A stretch of DNA of 64,000 nucleotides from Chrysomallon squamiferum (lineage: Eukaryota; Mollusca; Gastropoda; Neomphalida; Peltospiridae): assembly GCA_012295275.1 (NCBI GenBank), contig CM022679.1, forward strand, positions 3,944,379 to 4,008,378, read 5' to 3'. Under the pieces are notes generated by a model. It saw only the letters and a program-made list of their open reading frames with translations, was not told the origin of the DNA and searched no databases. A program made the position numbers and the translations under genes. Positions 48,601 to 59,559 of the stretch are shown in pieces. Each line of letters begins with the position of its first letter. Within the stretch, counting starts at the first letter, position 1.

Positions 48601-51600
48601 TTTTTTTTTTTTTTTTTTTTTGTTCTTTTGTGTTATTTTTAAAATGTTGGTTATTTATTTGAAAATAAAAGTAATTAGTGTCATAGAATGTTTTTATTAT
48701 TAAGGTTTGGAAAACTGCAACATCATCACACAGTTCAAAGAAAAGTTTTCTTTTGTTTATCAGACAAAGCACAAGCCCTGGAGGGCAAATTATTTCTAAA
48801 AACAAGACTTATCTTTGTAGTTACCAAAACAATATTATTTTAAAACTTTTTATGCCTTTTAGAACTTCAGCTGTTTGTCATGCTGAGTGTTTAAATTTTG
48901 ACATGATTCAGTCTTCATGTTAGTTCTTTTAGAAAACAAATTTTTAACTATGATATGTATCAAAGATAAAATTTAACATTTAAATTTTAAATTTTTAGAA
49001 TGATCATTTTATTTCTTTTACAATTTTTATTGTGTTGGATACACAAGGAATCCTATTTAATATTTAAGACAAGATTTTTTAAAACATATCATTTGTGTTA
49101 ATGTAAATATACTACTGTGATTATTTTGTTATGTATTATTTGTTATCTTAGGAAAACATTAAATGAGAACAATTATTAATTATGTTCAGTGAATTTTTCA
49201 AATATTACTTACTTGTTTAATATCATTGAAAATAAAATATATATTAAAATATACTGAGGAAAATTAAAATGCAATTACAAAAATTATTGTTTTTTTCACT
49301 TATTTTTGTTTTGTGGTATTCTTTTATTCATTATTTTGAAATCACTGAAGTTATAATAAATATTCATTCCATAAAAAATAACGATTACAATCTTTAATCT
49401 CTCTTGTTATTTTTATATGAACTGATACATTACTTTAAAATTGTTTTATATAATTTACTGTGATGTCAGCTACTTCACTGATAAAATTTATATTATTATT
49501 TTATTATTCTTCTTGTTTTTATTTTTTATTTTTCATTTGTTCATTCTATAGAAATTATTATTTATATATAAAATTTGAAAAGTATAGTATATTTGGAAAT
49601 AGTTACATCAGTATTTAATACAAAACATTCCTATACCTTTCCAAACAATATTAAAATTATTTAATTTTAAATATACTTTTATCTGAATTAATGGTTAATA
49701 CACATTTTACCTGTGAAAGATCTTAGAATCATATGTTTGTATTGAAATAACTTGACCATTGAAATTGAATATTTAAAAATAAAATAGCACATCCTTGGCT
49801 ATATATATATGTATATATACATATATTGATTACTTTTTAAAGTTTTTTATTATTATTTATTTATTTATTAAACAGTTTTTTTTATTAATTCAGAAAACAT
49901 ACAATTTCTCCATTATCTATTTTTGTTTTGACAAAAAGCAATTCTGTAGAAATTGTAAATTTGTAAGCATATTATAATTCAAACTTAGAAATTTAATTTT
50001 TAAACAATTTTTTTTTTTCCTGAATACAAAGTTCCTTAAATAAGATAACATATTGATGCACATATTCTTGAATTAAAATTAAATAAATATCATTAATTTT
50101 ATCACCAATACCTTTTCTTTTGACATCAAAAAAAAATGTTAAGTGGATTATTTCAAAATATTTTGTCATTCAGTCATTGATGTGGCAAATATCTTTCATT
50201 TCCAGTAACCACTAACAACTACTTCAGTAGTTCCTATCACATCTTTGTCATTAACTATTACCAAGGATGTATTTTTTACCTTTGTTATTTTATATTTTAA
50301 TAAATTATTCAGATAAAATATTTATTAGTTTATATTTATGCTGAAATTATTCTGTGGTTGTGATCAAATTTTTAAGTATGATTTTTAACTATAAGAAATT
50401 CCTTTTATTATTATATTGATTATCAAATTTTGAAATGTGTGTTTGATGTACAGATGTTTAATGGGAAATGTTTCAAAATGTTCATTCATAACAGGTTGTG
50501 ATTGGCTGACATGCAAATTCTCATTAATCTGATTGGTTCACTGTGAGTGCTAATGGTGCGTATTTACATAATTGTATATTTTATAATGTTCTCCATCAAT
50601 CTGTACAGTTTTCTTACAAAAAAAAAATAAAAAATAAAATAAAAACAAATTTAATCTAGTTGATATTTTTATAATTTTATGTCTTTTTTTTTTGTTGGGC
50701 CAGTAACTGTAACATGGTATTAGCCCAACAATTAAATTTCTTGCTTGTTTAAATATACAAAATTAGTAATTTAGTTTTTTAGACATAGCCGTTCCAGATA
50801 AAAAATACTGTTGCTGAAACTGGTTTAAACAAAAAACTGTTGTATAAACATTAATAACTGCTGGTTCTGAAAACCACTGAATGCTAGCCTGTCTCTGTCT
50901 GGTCTCAAAGCAGCAGTTTCTGCCTCTCATCTGACTGCAATGATACATTTCAGATCTCTCCAAGGATTGTTAACTCTACCATGCAGCCTTTTTTGCATAG
51001 ACCAACATCACAAAGTCCTACTTCTGATCTGAGACTTCAGAAAGATCACAACAATGCCGTTAAATAGCTTCCTAATGAGTTTGTGATCTTTGTCCTAACT
51101 GAGAAAAAGATTTCATTGACATTGTGTTGATGTGCAATTTCCTATTAATTACTGGAGAGGCTGAGAGAGGTTGTAAAAAAACAAAGATATTTTGTCTAAA
51201 TGTTCACACTGACTTGTAATATCATTACATTTATGTATTTTTGTGTTTTATTTATTTTCAGTTACAAAATCTTCAATATTTTTACAGGTTTTGCAAACCA
51301 GCCAATCTTGCACAACGTGAATTGTAATTTAAAATAAAACAGAAGGAAAATATCATTTTATTATCTTATAAAAACAAACATTCCTGCTGTTAGTTTAAGG
51401 ATAAAATAAAATAATGACCTGAAAATATAGAAATAGTAACAAATTAAGAACAAGAGTATTTTGTTTGGGGTGGGTTGCTTTGTGTTACGGAAACACTGAC
51501 ATAGTCACTGGATGGGTCTTTTGCAAAGTGTTGCTCAGATTACAAATTGGCCAGTTTTATCCATAATAAAATTGGTACAAAATTTCAAAATGAAATTGCT

Positions 51601-51620
51601 GGGTTCAGAACAAAAAAGGA
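45621..51620. other. AT-rich intergenic region between sdk and the LU gene
   Basis: About 6 kb with no supported gene. It contains an AAC/AAAACA-rich stretch at 48050-48150, poly-T at 48601-48620 and scattered short AT repeats. More complex patches occur at 50480-50560 (octamer and CCAAT motifs, listed separately) and 50760-51170, the latter possibly regulatory. The two genes point towards each other across this gap. Confidence 0.6.
50501..50536. promoter_or_regulatory. Octamer ATGCAAAT flanked by two ATTGG (inverted CCAAT) boxes
   Basis: ATTGG at 50501-50505, ATGCAAAT at 50511-50518 and ATTGG at 50532-50536, with CTCATTAATC between. This is the motif set of POU-octamer and NF-Y sites. TATA-like sequence lies at about 50574-50587. 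No gene was found to go with it. Confidence 0.35.
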
Positions 51621-51644
51621 GCTGTACTGCACCTAGCATTTTTG

Positions 51645-51650
51645 TTTATT
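51645..51650 (-). terminator. Possible polyadenylation signal of the LU gene
   Basis: AATAAA on the minus strand (TTTATT on plus), about 285 bp after the LU stop codon. Plausible position, weak evidence in AT-rich DNA. Confidence 0.25.
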
Positions 51651-51932
51651 TTAAATTTGAACCCTGTTTTTATTGACTACTTTACTTAAGGTAGAAAACA
51701 AATTCATTGCATTTATACTATATATTAGCTGTGGCAATGAATATGGCTAATACATACAGACACCCAAACTGACACACTCACCAACCCCCCCCACACACAC
51801 ACATGATATCTCATAAACATTGCTAAAGTAGCCCCTCCCCAAAAAAATCATGACTGTATTTTTAACAAAATATTTATGAAAATAATATATATTTCAGTAA
51901 TGAAAATAATACACACTCCTCAGTTTGCATGT

Positions 51933-52135
51933 TCACAAACAACAGTATCTGAAGACTGAGACACTGATAACGACAAAAGGCATCATGAGGAGAGACGAAT
52001 GTCTGCAGGCTGCATTGCACCCATCTGTCTGGCAAGCATACGTACACACATTGGCATAGCCATAGGGAGTCATTTTTGGAAAACATTGTTCCTCATTTGT
52101 TCCATTTGCACTACACTCTCTCATAGTTACAGGAC
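51933..52135 (-). CDS. LU gene, last exon
   Basis: Acceptor TTTTGCAG at 52143-52136 on the minus strand; stop TGA at 51935-51933. Encodes GPVTMRECS, then VCTYACQTDGCNAAC and the hydrophobic C-terminus MMPFVVISVSVFRYCCL. Phase 1 in. Confidence 0.82.
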
Positions 52136-52736
52136 CTGCAAAAATAAAGGTTGTTGACAATTATTATTAGTACAGCGATGAAATGAAAGAAGAACGAATG
52201 AATACAAAAATCAAAAGAAGGATTACTTATGGGATACCACATTCTTAACGGGGCCATTCTCTCCGTATGAAATCAGTTCTGATGTTTTTAGTGCTGGTTC
52301 TTGCGTCAGTGTTAGATGAATATAAATTAGACAAACTCCCCCAAGAATACAAACCCAAATAAAATAATGTGAGAGTGAAAATAAATAAATAAATAAATAA
52401 ATAAATAAACAAACAAAAAAACCCTGGATTCTTTTTTTTTTTAATATGTCAAAGGTACACAAATATTGGTTTTACGGTTTGCATAGAAGTATATATATAG
52501 GTAAACAGATGGATGGATAGATAGATATTTAAATATATATAAATTACAAATAAGCAAACAAAGAAAAAAAATTGGTTTGTGTTTAAATAGGGAGAAAAAT
52601 TTGGTATAAGAGATAAACAATTTGCTTTATAATTACATCATATAATCTTACATCACTGCCGTTCTTTGCCATTCAGTTGTTTATAATGTACTATTTTGAT
52701 GCAATTTGACTGAACATTGATTCTCATTCGGGTGAA

Positions 52737-52767
<31 letters not shown>

Positions 52768-53510
52768 TTTATTTCATTTATCAATCTCCTGTTGAATAAC
52801 ATTTCCTTGGCCTGGACTTTAATGGATCTACAACTTCCATATCTTGAGTTCGAACCTTCCAGGCATCCCTCGGAACGTCTTCATAAAGCCGCCATTCTGG
52901 CTAAGGACTCGAATCTCAAGTCTCTAGCCTGGTCTTCTTGGTTCTTTTACATAGCATTCCTTGTCGCAGTTAGTGGCAGTTACCCAGGCACACGACAGGA
53001 CTCGTCTTAGAGCAGCCATTCTGGCTAAGGACGTGAATCTCAATAGGCTTTTAGCAGACGTCAAAGAAGTGATTACAAAGAAAACTTGAAAACGCTGCAT
53101 TTCAATTCGTTTCAATTAACGTTGGATTAAATTATGTATGATACAAAGATATATAATAAATTAATATTATTCTTATTTAATATTCGTTATTAATCAGTTA
53201 ATTAATTATTTTATTCAAATATAAAATATAGTTAATTAAGAAATGTACGTTTAATGTAGGCTCAGATCTACGTGGTTGTTACTAGAGGGACCAGTGCAAT
53301 CAGTTATTAAGAAAATGTTATCTTTTTGATATAATATTCATTTATTTATTTAAATATATTCTATGGAGACGTATATATATATATATATATATAATTATTT
53401 TAAATGTTATGGAGTTTATTTTTAATCTGATATCAATAACTCAGTTTGGGTCCAGTCTTTTCGTATCTGTTTCAGTGTAAAGTATATTTCTGACGTATTT
53501 ACTAAAGATG

Positions 53511-53543
<33 letters not shown>

Positions 53544-54106
53544 GTTGTGTCTTTATCAGTTAATTTCTTTATTTACGTACTGAGTTATTCTTTAAATAAT
53601 ATTGGTAACATTACAGTGCCATTCCTACGGTTATTGTAATTGTTTCTTTGAATTACTAGAATTAACTATTTTCTTTCATTCGTTCTTCATTTTATTTACT
53701 GATTTAATTAGTAAATAAATGAATTACTTGATTATACCATGTAGGATAGTCGAAGCAGACGCATTAATAAGTCCAGGTTAGGTTGCGGATATTCAAGTCC
53801 TTAGCCAGAATACTTGTAACAGTGAACAAGCAGATACCTAGAACGGTGAAATTCAAGACATCGACGACAGTGTTGACCCATAAAGAAGATTGGGCTAGGA
53901 TCTTGATTATTCAATTCCTTTGACAGAATGGCTGTAACAGTAAGTGGGGGCGATAACTATGAAGGAAGACAATGTTGATCCATCTGATATAGTAAATGGA
54001 TTGTCTCCCTTACACTATGAATGGAGACTGTGAAGGAAAGCATGACAGTGACGTAGATTATTTTAACATAATTAAAATAAAGTTGTTTAGCAAATATATG
54101 ATGATA

Positions 54107-54149
<43 letters not shown>

Positions 54150-55090
54150 GTTTTTAATAGTAGTAGTAGTAGTAGAAGTAGTAGTAGTATTGTCAGCAGT
54201 AGTGTTTGTAAATGTTATAGTTTGATTATTAAATTAGTTGCAAATAATAAATAAAAATGTACCAGTCAACAATAAACCTTAAAATTAAATGATCAAGATT
54301 AATATAAAGGATACAGATTTATTACTACAGACTTCGTCAATAAATTATATTATTAACTAAATGAAATATTAAATGTAAATTGATTAAATTAAATAGATTA
54401 ATATATAGTTTATTACAATATATTTCATTAAAAAAAAAATGTAGATTAAATAATTAAATGAACTATATTAGTATGAATAGTATAGGTTTAACAGTACAAG
54501 TTTCATCAATAAAATTTCATTATTAATTAAAACAAAAATAAATGTAGATTAAATTATTAAATTAAACATAGAATTATAACTGGCAAAAGTTTATTAGTAC
54601 AAGCAGCAAGAACAAAATTAGATTACTGATTAAAAGAGAAAATTAAATGTACGTGAAATGTTCTTCAAATGTCCAGTTCTGATTTTAAATGATCTAAAGG
54701 AAATTCAGAACCATCACTGACTGCAGAATCAATTGCGAACCTGAACAATAATACTTTATTACTATGAAAGGCTGGTCTCCAAGGAGATATAAATCTTTTA
54801 GGCAATATGTTTTACAGCAGCAATTTTTGCACTTTAAATTTTTCCTACTCAGTTTTATAATACAAATAGCATGTGTTTAAAGCTGCATGCACGTAGCCTT
54901 ACAGTAGATAACAGCTCAAGTGAAATAGTACGATAGGTAAACTTTAATTACATACCTCTTTCTAACATGGCTTCGACTTTCAAACAGTATTTTGCATTCA
55001 TGTCCTTCGGACACTCCAGTGAGGCAGTTTGACCTTTTTCACACAGAGGATGATGTAGAGACAGACACTGGAGACATTTCAGTCCAAACA
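51933..55090 (-). CDS. Ly6/uPAR (LU) domain protein, quiver/sleepless-like; last two exons
   Basis: Small, probably secreted and GPI-anchored three-finger protein. Two exons (55090-54956 and 52135-51933) join in phase 1 and give LKCLQCLS at the start of the domain, cysteines in LCEKG, LECPKD, KYCLKV, RECSAN, EQCFPK, VCTYAC, and the terminal LU signature C-x4-CN (CQTDGCN). A hydrophobic tail (SLLMMPFVVISVSVF) follows, as expected for a GPI signal. Family members of the quiver/sleepless type modulate ion channels or receptors, but the exact target cannot be inferred. The signal-peptide exon is missing: it should end in phase 1 and lie to the right of 55090, possibly outside the window. The gene is convergent with sdk. 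Confidence 0.82.
52267..52362 (+). CDS. Micro-ORF with signal-peptide-like start, 31 aa
   Basis: ATG at 52267, TAA at 52360-52362, lying inside the LU intron on the opposite strand. The peptide starts MKSVLMFLVLVLASVL, a textbook signal-peptide shape, followed by a short charged stretch (DEYKLDKLPQEYKPK). Start context is poor (C at -3), no promoter or splice partner is evident, and no relative is recognised. It may be chance in a more GC-balanced patch. Confidence 0.15.
   Translation: MKSVLMFLVLVLASVLDEYKLDKLPQEYKPK
52830..53060 (+). repeat. Repeat family, plus-oriented arm (two units)
   Basis: Two copies of GCCATTCTGGCTAAGGAC, at 52891 and 53015 (124 bp apart), each followed by (T/G)(C/T)GAATCTCAA. 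Translated, both give AILAKD(S/V)NL, which hints at an old coding origin. Confidence 0.65.
53760..54010 (-). repeat. Repeat family, minus-oriented arm (two units)
   Basis: Reverse-complement copies of the same core at 53791-53812 and 53909-53937 (118 bp apart). Flanks are shared too: AACAGTGAA / AACAGTAAG, and GACAGTGTTGACCCAT / GACAATGTTGATCCAT. With the plus arm this forms an inverted repeat over about 1.1 kb. Confidence 0.65.
54103..54190 (+). repeat. (TTA)n and (GTA)n trinucleotide block
   Basis: TTA run at 54108-54149, then GTAGTAGTA at about 54162-54188. Confidence 0.9.
54956..55090 (-). CDS. LU gene, exon with first half of the LU domain
   Basis: Acceptor CTGTTTTAG, donor GTATGT on the minus strand; 135 bp, phase 1 in and out. 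Encodes FGLKCLQCLSLHHPLCEKG and KYCLKVEAMLERG. A pyrimidine (CT on this strand) repeat lies 50-120 bp upstream of its acceptor. Confidence 0.82.
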
Positions 55091-55135
55091 CTAAAACAGA
55101 AACATTGAACCTTGATTTTACACATTGAGTGGGTG

Positions 55136-55138
<3 letters not shown>

Positions 55139-55213
<75 letters not shown>
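55139..55213 (+). repeat. (GA)n microsatellite
   Basis: Uninterrupted AG run of about 75 bp. On the minus strand it is a CT tract upstream of the LU exon acceptor. The SLSLSL frame over it is an artefact. Confidence 0.95.
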
Positions 55214-55216
<3 letters not shown>

Positions 55217-56066
55217 TACAACACGATAAATATACATTTAAAATTTTAGTGATATGATTTTGTATGATATATTCATTGTATTTATTTATCACGGTTATTT
55301 CAATAGTGCAATACAAAATATGTTTTCTGAATTGGGAACCAACATGAAATTAATTTGGATGACAATGATACAATATTTTTTTTTTTTTAAAGAAGAGAAA
55401 ATCAGATAACGGATGTTGGAACAGGAAAGTAATGTCCATTCTCACTCGACGTAGTAAGAAATAAAAAAATCTCTAACATCAGGTTGATTTTGTTAACTGA
55501 TATATAAATAAGCTCATTTTTATATATATATATATATATATCTCAAATAATATTCACTTTCTCAAAGGTAGGGATGCATACAGAATGATACTGTCAGCGG
55601 GGATGTTGTCTCAAAGAAAAATCACCTACACTGACGTTTAAGGTAGTCAGTTAACTAGTAACCAAAATCAGACATAAATTATTTTAAAATGAATTAGATA
55701 TAATACTTTATTGTAATTAACGTTATAAATCTGGACACTTAATGATGGAAAAAGATTAAAACAGACTAAAAATGTATAATTTATTTTGGGTAATCCCTTT
55801 GAGTGAAAACTGTTTACATTACGAGGATTAGAAAGAGATTCATTCCCAGGTCAGACAAACTTGGTCTGTCATATGTGAAGACAGATTGTAGAAATACATG
55901 TGCCACGCCAAAAAATAGAAAGCATTAAATAGTCAGTGCATGTTGAGAATGCGTTGATTAATCACTGGTGCTCTTAATACTTGTGTGGAATACACAAACA
56001 GCATGTACTGTTACATAGGAACGCTTAAAATGCTGCAGAGCAGTTTCAGTTAATCGTGTTGATCAG

Positions 56067-56116
<50 letters not shown>

Positions 56117-56337
56117 AAAAACAAACAAAACAAAACAAAGCAAAACAGAAAACAAATAATAAAATAGTTAAAATGTTTTAGATATCTGATGAACTATACA
56201 AATTTTGTTGGCACTGAGACTATGTATGACTGTATATGCAGTCGTCATAGTTAATTTATTTTCTACATATACACTACTACCACCACTGCTGCTGCTGTTA
56301 CAGTTAGAACAGATATTACTACTATTAATGTCACAAT

Positions 56338-56370
<33 letters not shown>

Positions 56371-57780
56371 CATGCTATTCAGCCGGAAAATATTTAACGT
56401 TCAGTTTTAGTATCAATGGAAATGAATTTAACAACTTATCAAAACAGAAAAATTTATTTTCACAGAAAAGACTTTAGAATCAATAAGCTGAAAAGTGTTT
56501 TACTGGAATCATAAACATATTTTACATTCACATTACCATCCAAAGAAAACTGTGAAGCGAATTTGTCTTTTTAAGTTCACGACTCTGTCTCAGATACATT
56601 GAAATCCCAGAGAATAATTCAAGCTATTTAAATTACTAATGGCCTGCATTAATAATTACTCCATGTGAAATTATGTGGGTGGCAGCTGCAAAATATGGGA
56701 ATGGTCTGAGAATGAAACTGGTATTGTTAGCGCTGATGTTTCAGTTGAAAAGATGAAATGAACCTAATTGCCGCTCTTAAGAGACGACAGTCGTAGGCCA
56801 CTGTAAACCCCACAATTAAACGTGGAAAACGCAGTAAACTGTTTTAAATCAAAGCTTTGATATATGAAACCTTTCTGCGATTATGCTTTGATTTGTTGTT
56901 TTCACGCTGGCACAAAGTAAAGCTAAGTGTACAGATAGCTGGAGGCGACTTTTATTTTGTTCAAATTAAGTTTTCGCTTTTCGTTTTAGTGACCTTGTCC
57001 AGTCCACTCTTTCAGCCTGTACGTTTCATCGTTAGTTCACCAAGGGAGGTAATTAGACAGGTTAATGACTGGACAATGACGTGGAAAAAAAAAAAAAATC
57101 TTGATTATACAAGATAATGAACTTTAGCATATGATGTATCTTTATTCATTTATTACTGGAGAAGAATGAATCAACAGGATTTGGTGGAAAACATTTTTTT
57201 TTTTGTCAAGGTTTAGATAACTGCACATACGCCATGCTAACTGGCAACCAATAGTCTACTGTTCAGCAACGTCACATATGAATAAACATATTTGTGCATT
57301 GGATAAGAGACATTTACGTGCATATTGAGTCACTGATATACAACTTTTTCTAGCCTGCAGTTTTTAAATTTTGCATAAGCAGTGCCATTTGAAATTTGGG
57401 AGAAGTCCCGATTTTACAACCAGCGATCCCGCTTATGTTTTGTAAATCGGAGATTCTCAACCAAATGTAACATGTAACATAAACCATGAATTACTTTTAT
57501 CGTGCGAAAAATCAATATTAATCCATATGGCTTAATAATATTAATCCATACTGGATGCAAATGATCAGAACTGAAGGCACTTTATGGATCAAATTTGTGA
57601 TTAAAAATATATATCATTTTATATAAAGTGAATCAAAATTTTTTAGCATAAATAATACAAACACTGGAACAGACCTTTCAATTACAAAATCAATTATTGA
57701 GCACCGTTTTCATAAATGAAATAATCGACAAGTTTTAATATCCAGTGAATCGGAAACATCTGTCAGCCTGAAACGTTTAT
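55214..57780. other. Intergenic or 5' region of the LU gene, no exon supported
   Basis: Contains (TA)n at about 55521-55541 and poly-A at 56069-56115 and 56340-56368. Between 56600 and 56830 lies a complex, balanced patch with ACTAATGGCC, ATTAATAATTACTCC and CAGCTG motifs that could be an enhancer. I looked here for the missing LU signal-peptide exon on the minus strand without success. Confidence 0.45.
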
Positions 57781-57788
57781 TTCGTACC

Positions 57789-57844
57789 CACGTGGCCATT
57801 TTCGAAATCCCCAAACACGTGATTGCTTTGACGTCATATATAAA
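57789..57844 (+). promoter_or_regulatory. Strong promoter-like cluster: two E-boxes, CRE, TATA
   Basis: CACGTG at 57789-57794 and 57816-57821, a perfect CRE TGACGTCA at 57829-57836, and directly abutting it TATATAAA at 57837-57844. The expected start near 57870 coincides with the onset of a (CT)n tract. The following 250 bp are unusually GC-balanced (to about 58200) but contain only very short ORFs, so any transcript would begin with a non-coding exon or be a non-coding RNA. Confidence 0.5.
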
Positions 57845-57868
57845 GGCTAAAAAAAGAAAAAAGTAAAT

Positions 57869-57872
<4 letters not shown>

Positions 57873-57952
<80 letters not shown>
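57873..57952 (+). repeat. (CT)n microsatellite
   Basis: Uninterrupted CT run of about 80 bp starting 28 bp after the TATA-like box. Confidence 0.95.
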
Positions 57953-57954
<2 letters not shown>

Positions 57955-58260
57955 ATCGACTTCTTTCTGTCGTTGTTATTATTTTCGGTTCTTAACAGAA
58001 AAATTCAAGAAAAATTTAAAATCGTCGTGAAACATTTGCACTCTGTTCGTGTCATGTCGCACTGAATTCAGCAGCAGCGTTCAGCGTACTCGACTGTTTA
58101 CGGTCAGTCCCACCCTACCGCCCACACCGCAACCGATCGGTCTAAACTACATTAAAGGTTTTCTGAAACAACAAACGACTGTAACCTAACACTTCTGTTA
58201 TTGTTCAACCTATTCTCTGACGTATTCTGAATGTAAACACACGTGAACACCGTTAAAACA
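57953..58260. other. GC-balanced segment after the promoter-like cluster
   Basis: Complex sequence with several CpGs (for example CCCTACCGCCCACACCGCAA). No open frame of note. Candidate 5' untranslated or non-coding exon. Confidence 0.3.

Positions 58261-58314
<54 letters not shown>
58261..58314 (+). repeat. (CA)n microsatellite
   Basis: About 54 bp of CA repeat. Confidence 0.95.
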
Positions 58315-58318
<4 letters not shown>

Positions 58319-58439
58319 CCCCAATGTATTTTCATATAATATTTGTACTGATAATAGTATTTATTTTGTAGATAATTCAAAACAAACGGTTGCTATGATT
58401 AAAAAAAAAAAAAAAAAAAAACAACCTGACTGAGTAATA

Positions 58440-58600
58440 TATTTAATTCGCCCTGGAGAATTGTTATCGCCAAGCTCGGTAATTGCTGGAAATTGGATCA
58501 TCCGCTAGGAATCATGAATTGAGGTCATCGTGAAATTCGTTCAGAATGTTAACAGCCAGAATCCACCTTCCAAACATTCGATAATGACAAAATGTGTTTT
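58440..58600. other. Complex non-coding patch
   Basis: Balanced, non-repetitive sequence including GGTAATTGCTGGAAATTGGA, a homeodomain-type core arrangement. Looks like regulatory DNA; no exon borders. Confidence 0.25.
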
Positions 58601-58639
58601 CTGTGAAGAAGGCTTCAGTTGTCTTTGGAAGACGCACGT

Positions 58640-58960
58640 TTCTGTGTGTGTGTTCATGCGCTTGTGCGTGTCTGTACGTATCAGATAGGCACGCATGCTT
58701 AAATAAATACGCGTGTCGATCGATATTGGTACATAGATACAAATATAAAATCACGCATGCATTGGCCTATATACAAACCCGAACCCATTACGTACATGCA
58801 CGGATACACACACACACACACACAAACACACGCACTGACACATACGTACAGGTACATGCACATGCATAAATCTACATACACATGAATAAATCTACATATA
58901 CACATACATAAACACACATTTACACTTACATACGTACACACGCACACACACACGCACACA
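58640..58960. repeat. TG/CA and ACAT-rich simple sequence
   Basis: Interrupted TGTG, ACAC and ACATACAT sequence. Overlapping frames on both strands are low-complexity artefacts. Confidence 0.8.
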
Positions 58961-59239
58961 CTGATATATAAATATACTGAACAAATGAAACATGTTCTGT
59001 TACTGTTACATTCACTCTTCCATTATACATTCTAAATTACTGATATACAATAAAATACTTTTATCAGTAGATAAAACACAGACATACAATAAAATATTTT
59101 TATCGGTAGATAAAATACAGACATACAATACAGCAGATAACAACGATTAACTAGCGACGTACAACAGAAATTAAGTAGATATTTTACTGTCAGTTAGCAG
59201 CAATTTTAAGTTATAATACCAGACCATCTGTATTAAATG

Positions 59240-59540
59240 TAAAAAACAACAAAAAAAAAAAAAAAAAATAAATAAAACAACGAAATACACACACTCACAC
59301 ACACACAAAATCCCACCAAAAACACAAAAACAAAAACACACACTCATACAATCAAAACCAAAACCCTCATCAGAACAACAAAAAATCATAACATTTCTCC
59401 GTCCCCTGTAAAAAAAAAAAAAATATATAAACAACAAACAAAACAAAACAAAACAAATCAAAGAAACAAAATACCGATAATGAAAACAACGACAAAACAA
59501 AATAAAAACAAAAACAATCAAAAACAAACAAATGCACAAG
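59240..59540. repeat. A- and CA-rich low-complexity block
   Basis: Poly-A at 59252-59270 and 59410-59423, CA runs at 59286-59307, and AAAAC repeats. A minus-strand frame of F and C runs over it is an artefact. Confidence 0.8.
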
Positions 59541-59559
59541 AGTAAGAACAAAGAAGTTA

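Larger units (their letters stand above)
52136..54955 (-). other. LU gene intron, 2.8 kb
   Basis: Bounded by GTATGT and TTTTGCAG on the minus strand. It contains an AATA run at 52380-52408, poly-T at 52737-52760, an inverted repeat family at 52.8-54.0 kb (listed separately), (TA)n at 53370-53391, poly-T at 53511-53537 and a TTA/GTA trinucleotide block at 54103-54190. Confidence 0.7.

Noticed and set aside
52841-52865. AGTTCGAACC as a tRNA T-loop
   Set aside because: No matching acceptor, D or anticodon stems on either strand.
55091-55316. Unspliced minus frame with a serine-leucine run fused to the LU domain
   Set aside because: The run comes from the GA microsatellite, and a clear CTGTTTTAG acceptor separates it from the exon.
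58512-58959. Overlapping H-, T-, V- and C-rich frames on both strands
   Set aside because: Simple CA/TG and ACAT sequence; the minus frame near 58.5 kb has no signal peptide or donor fitting the missing LU exon.
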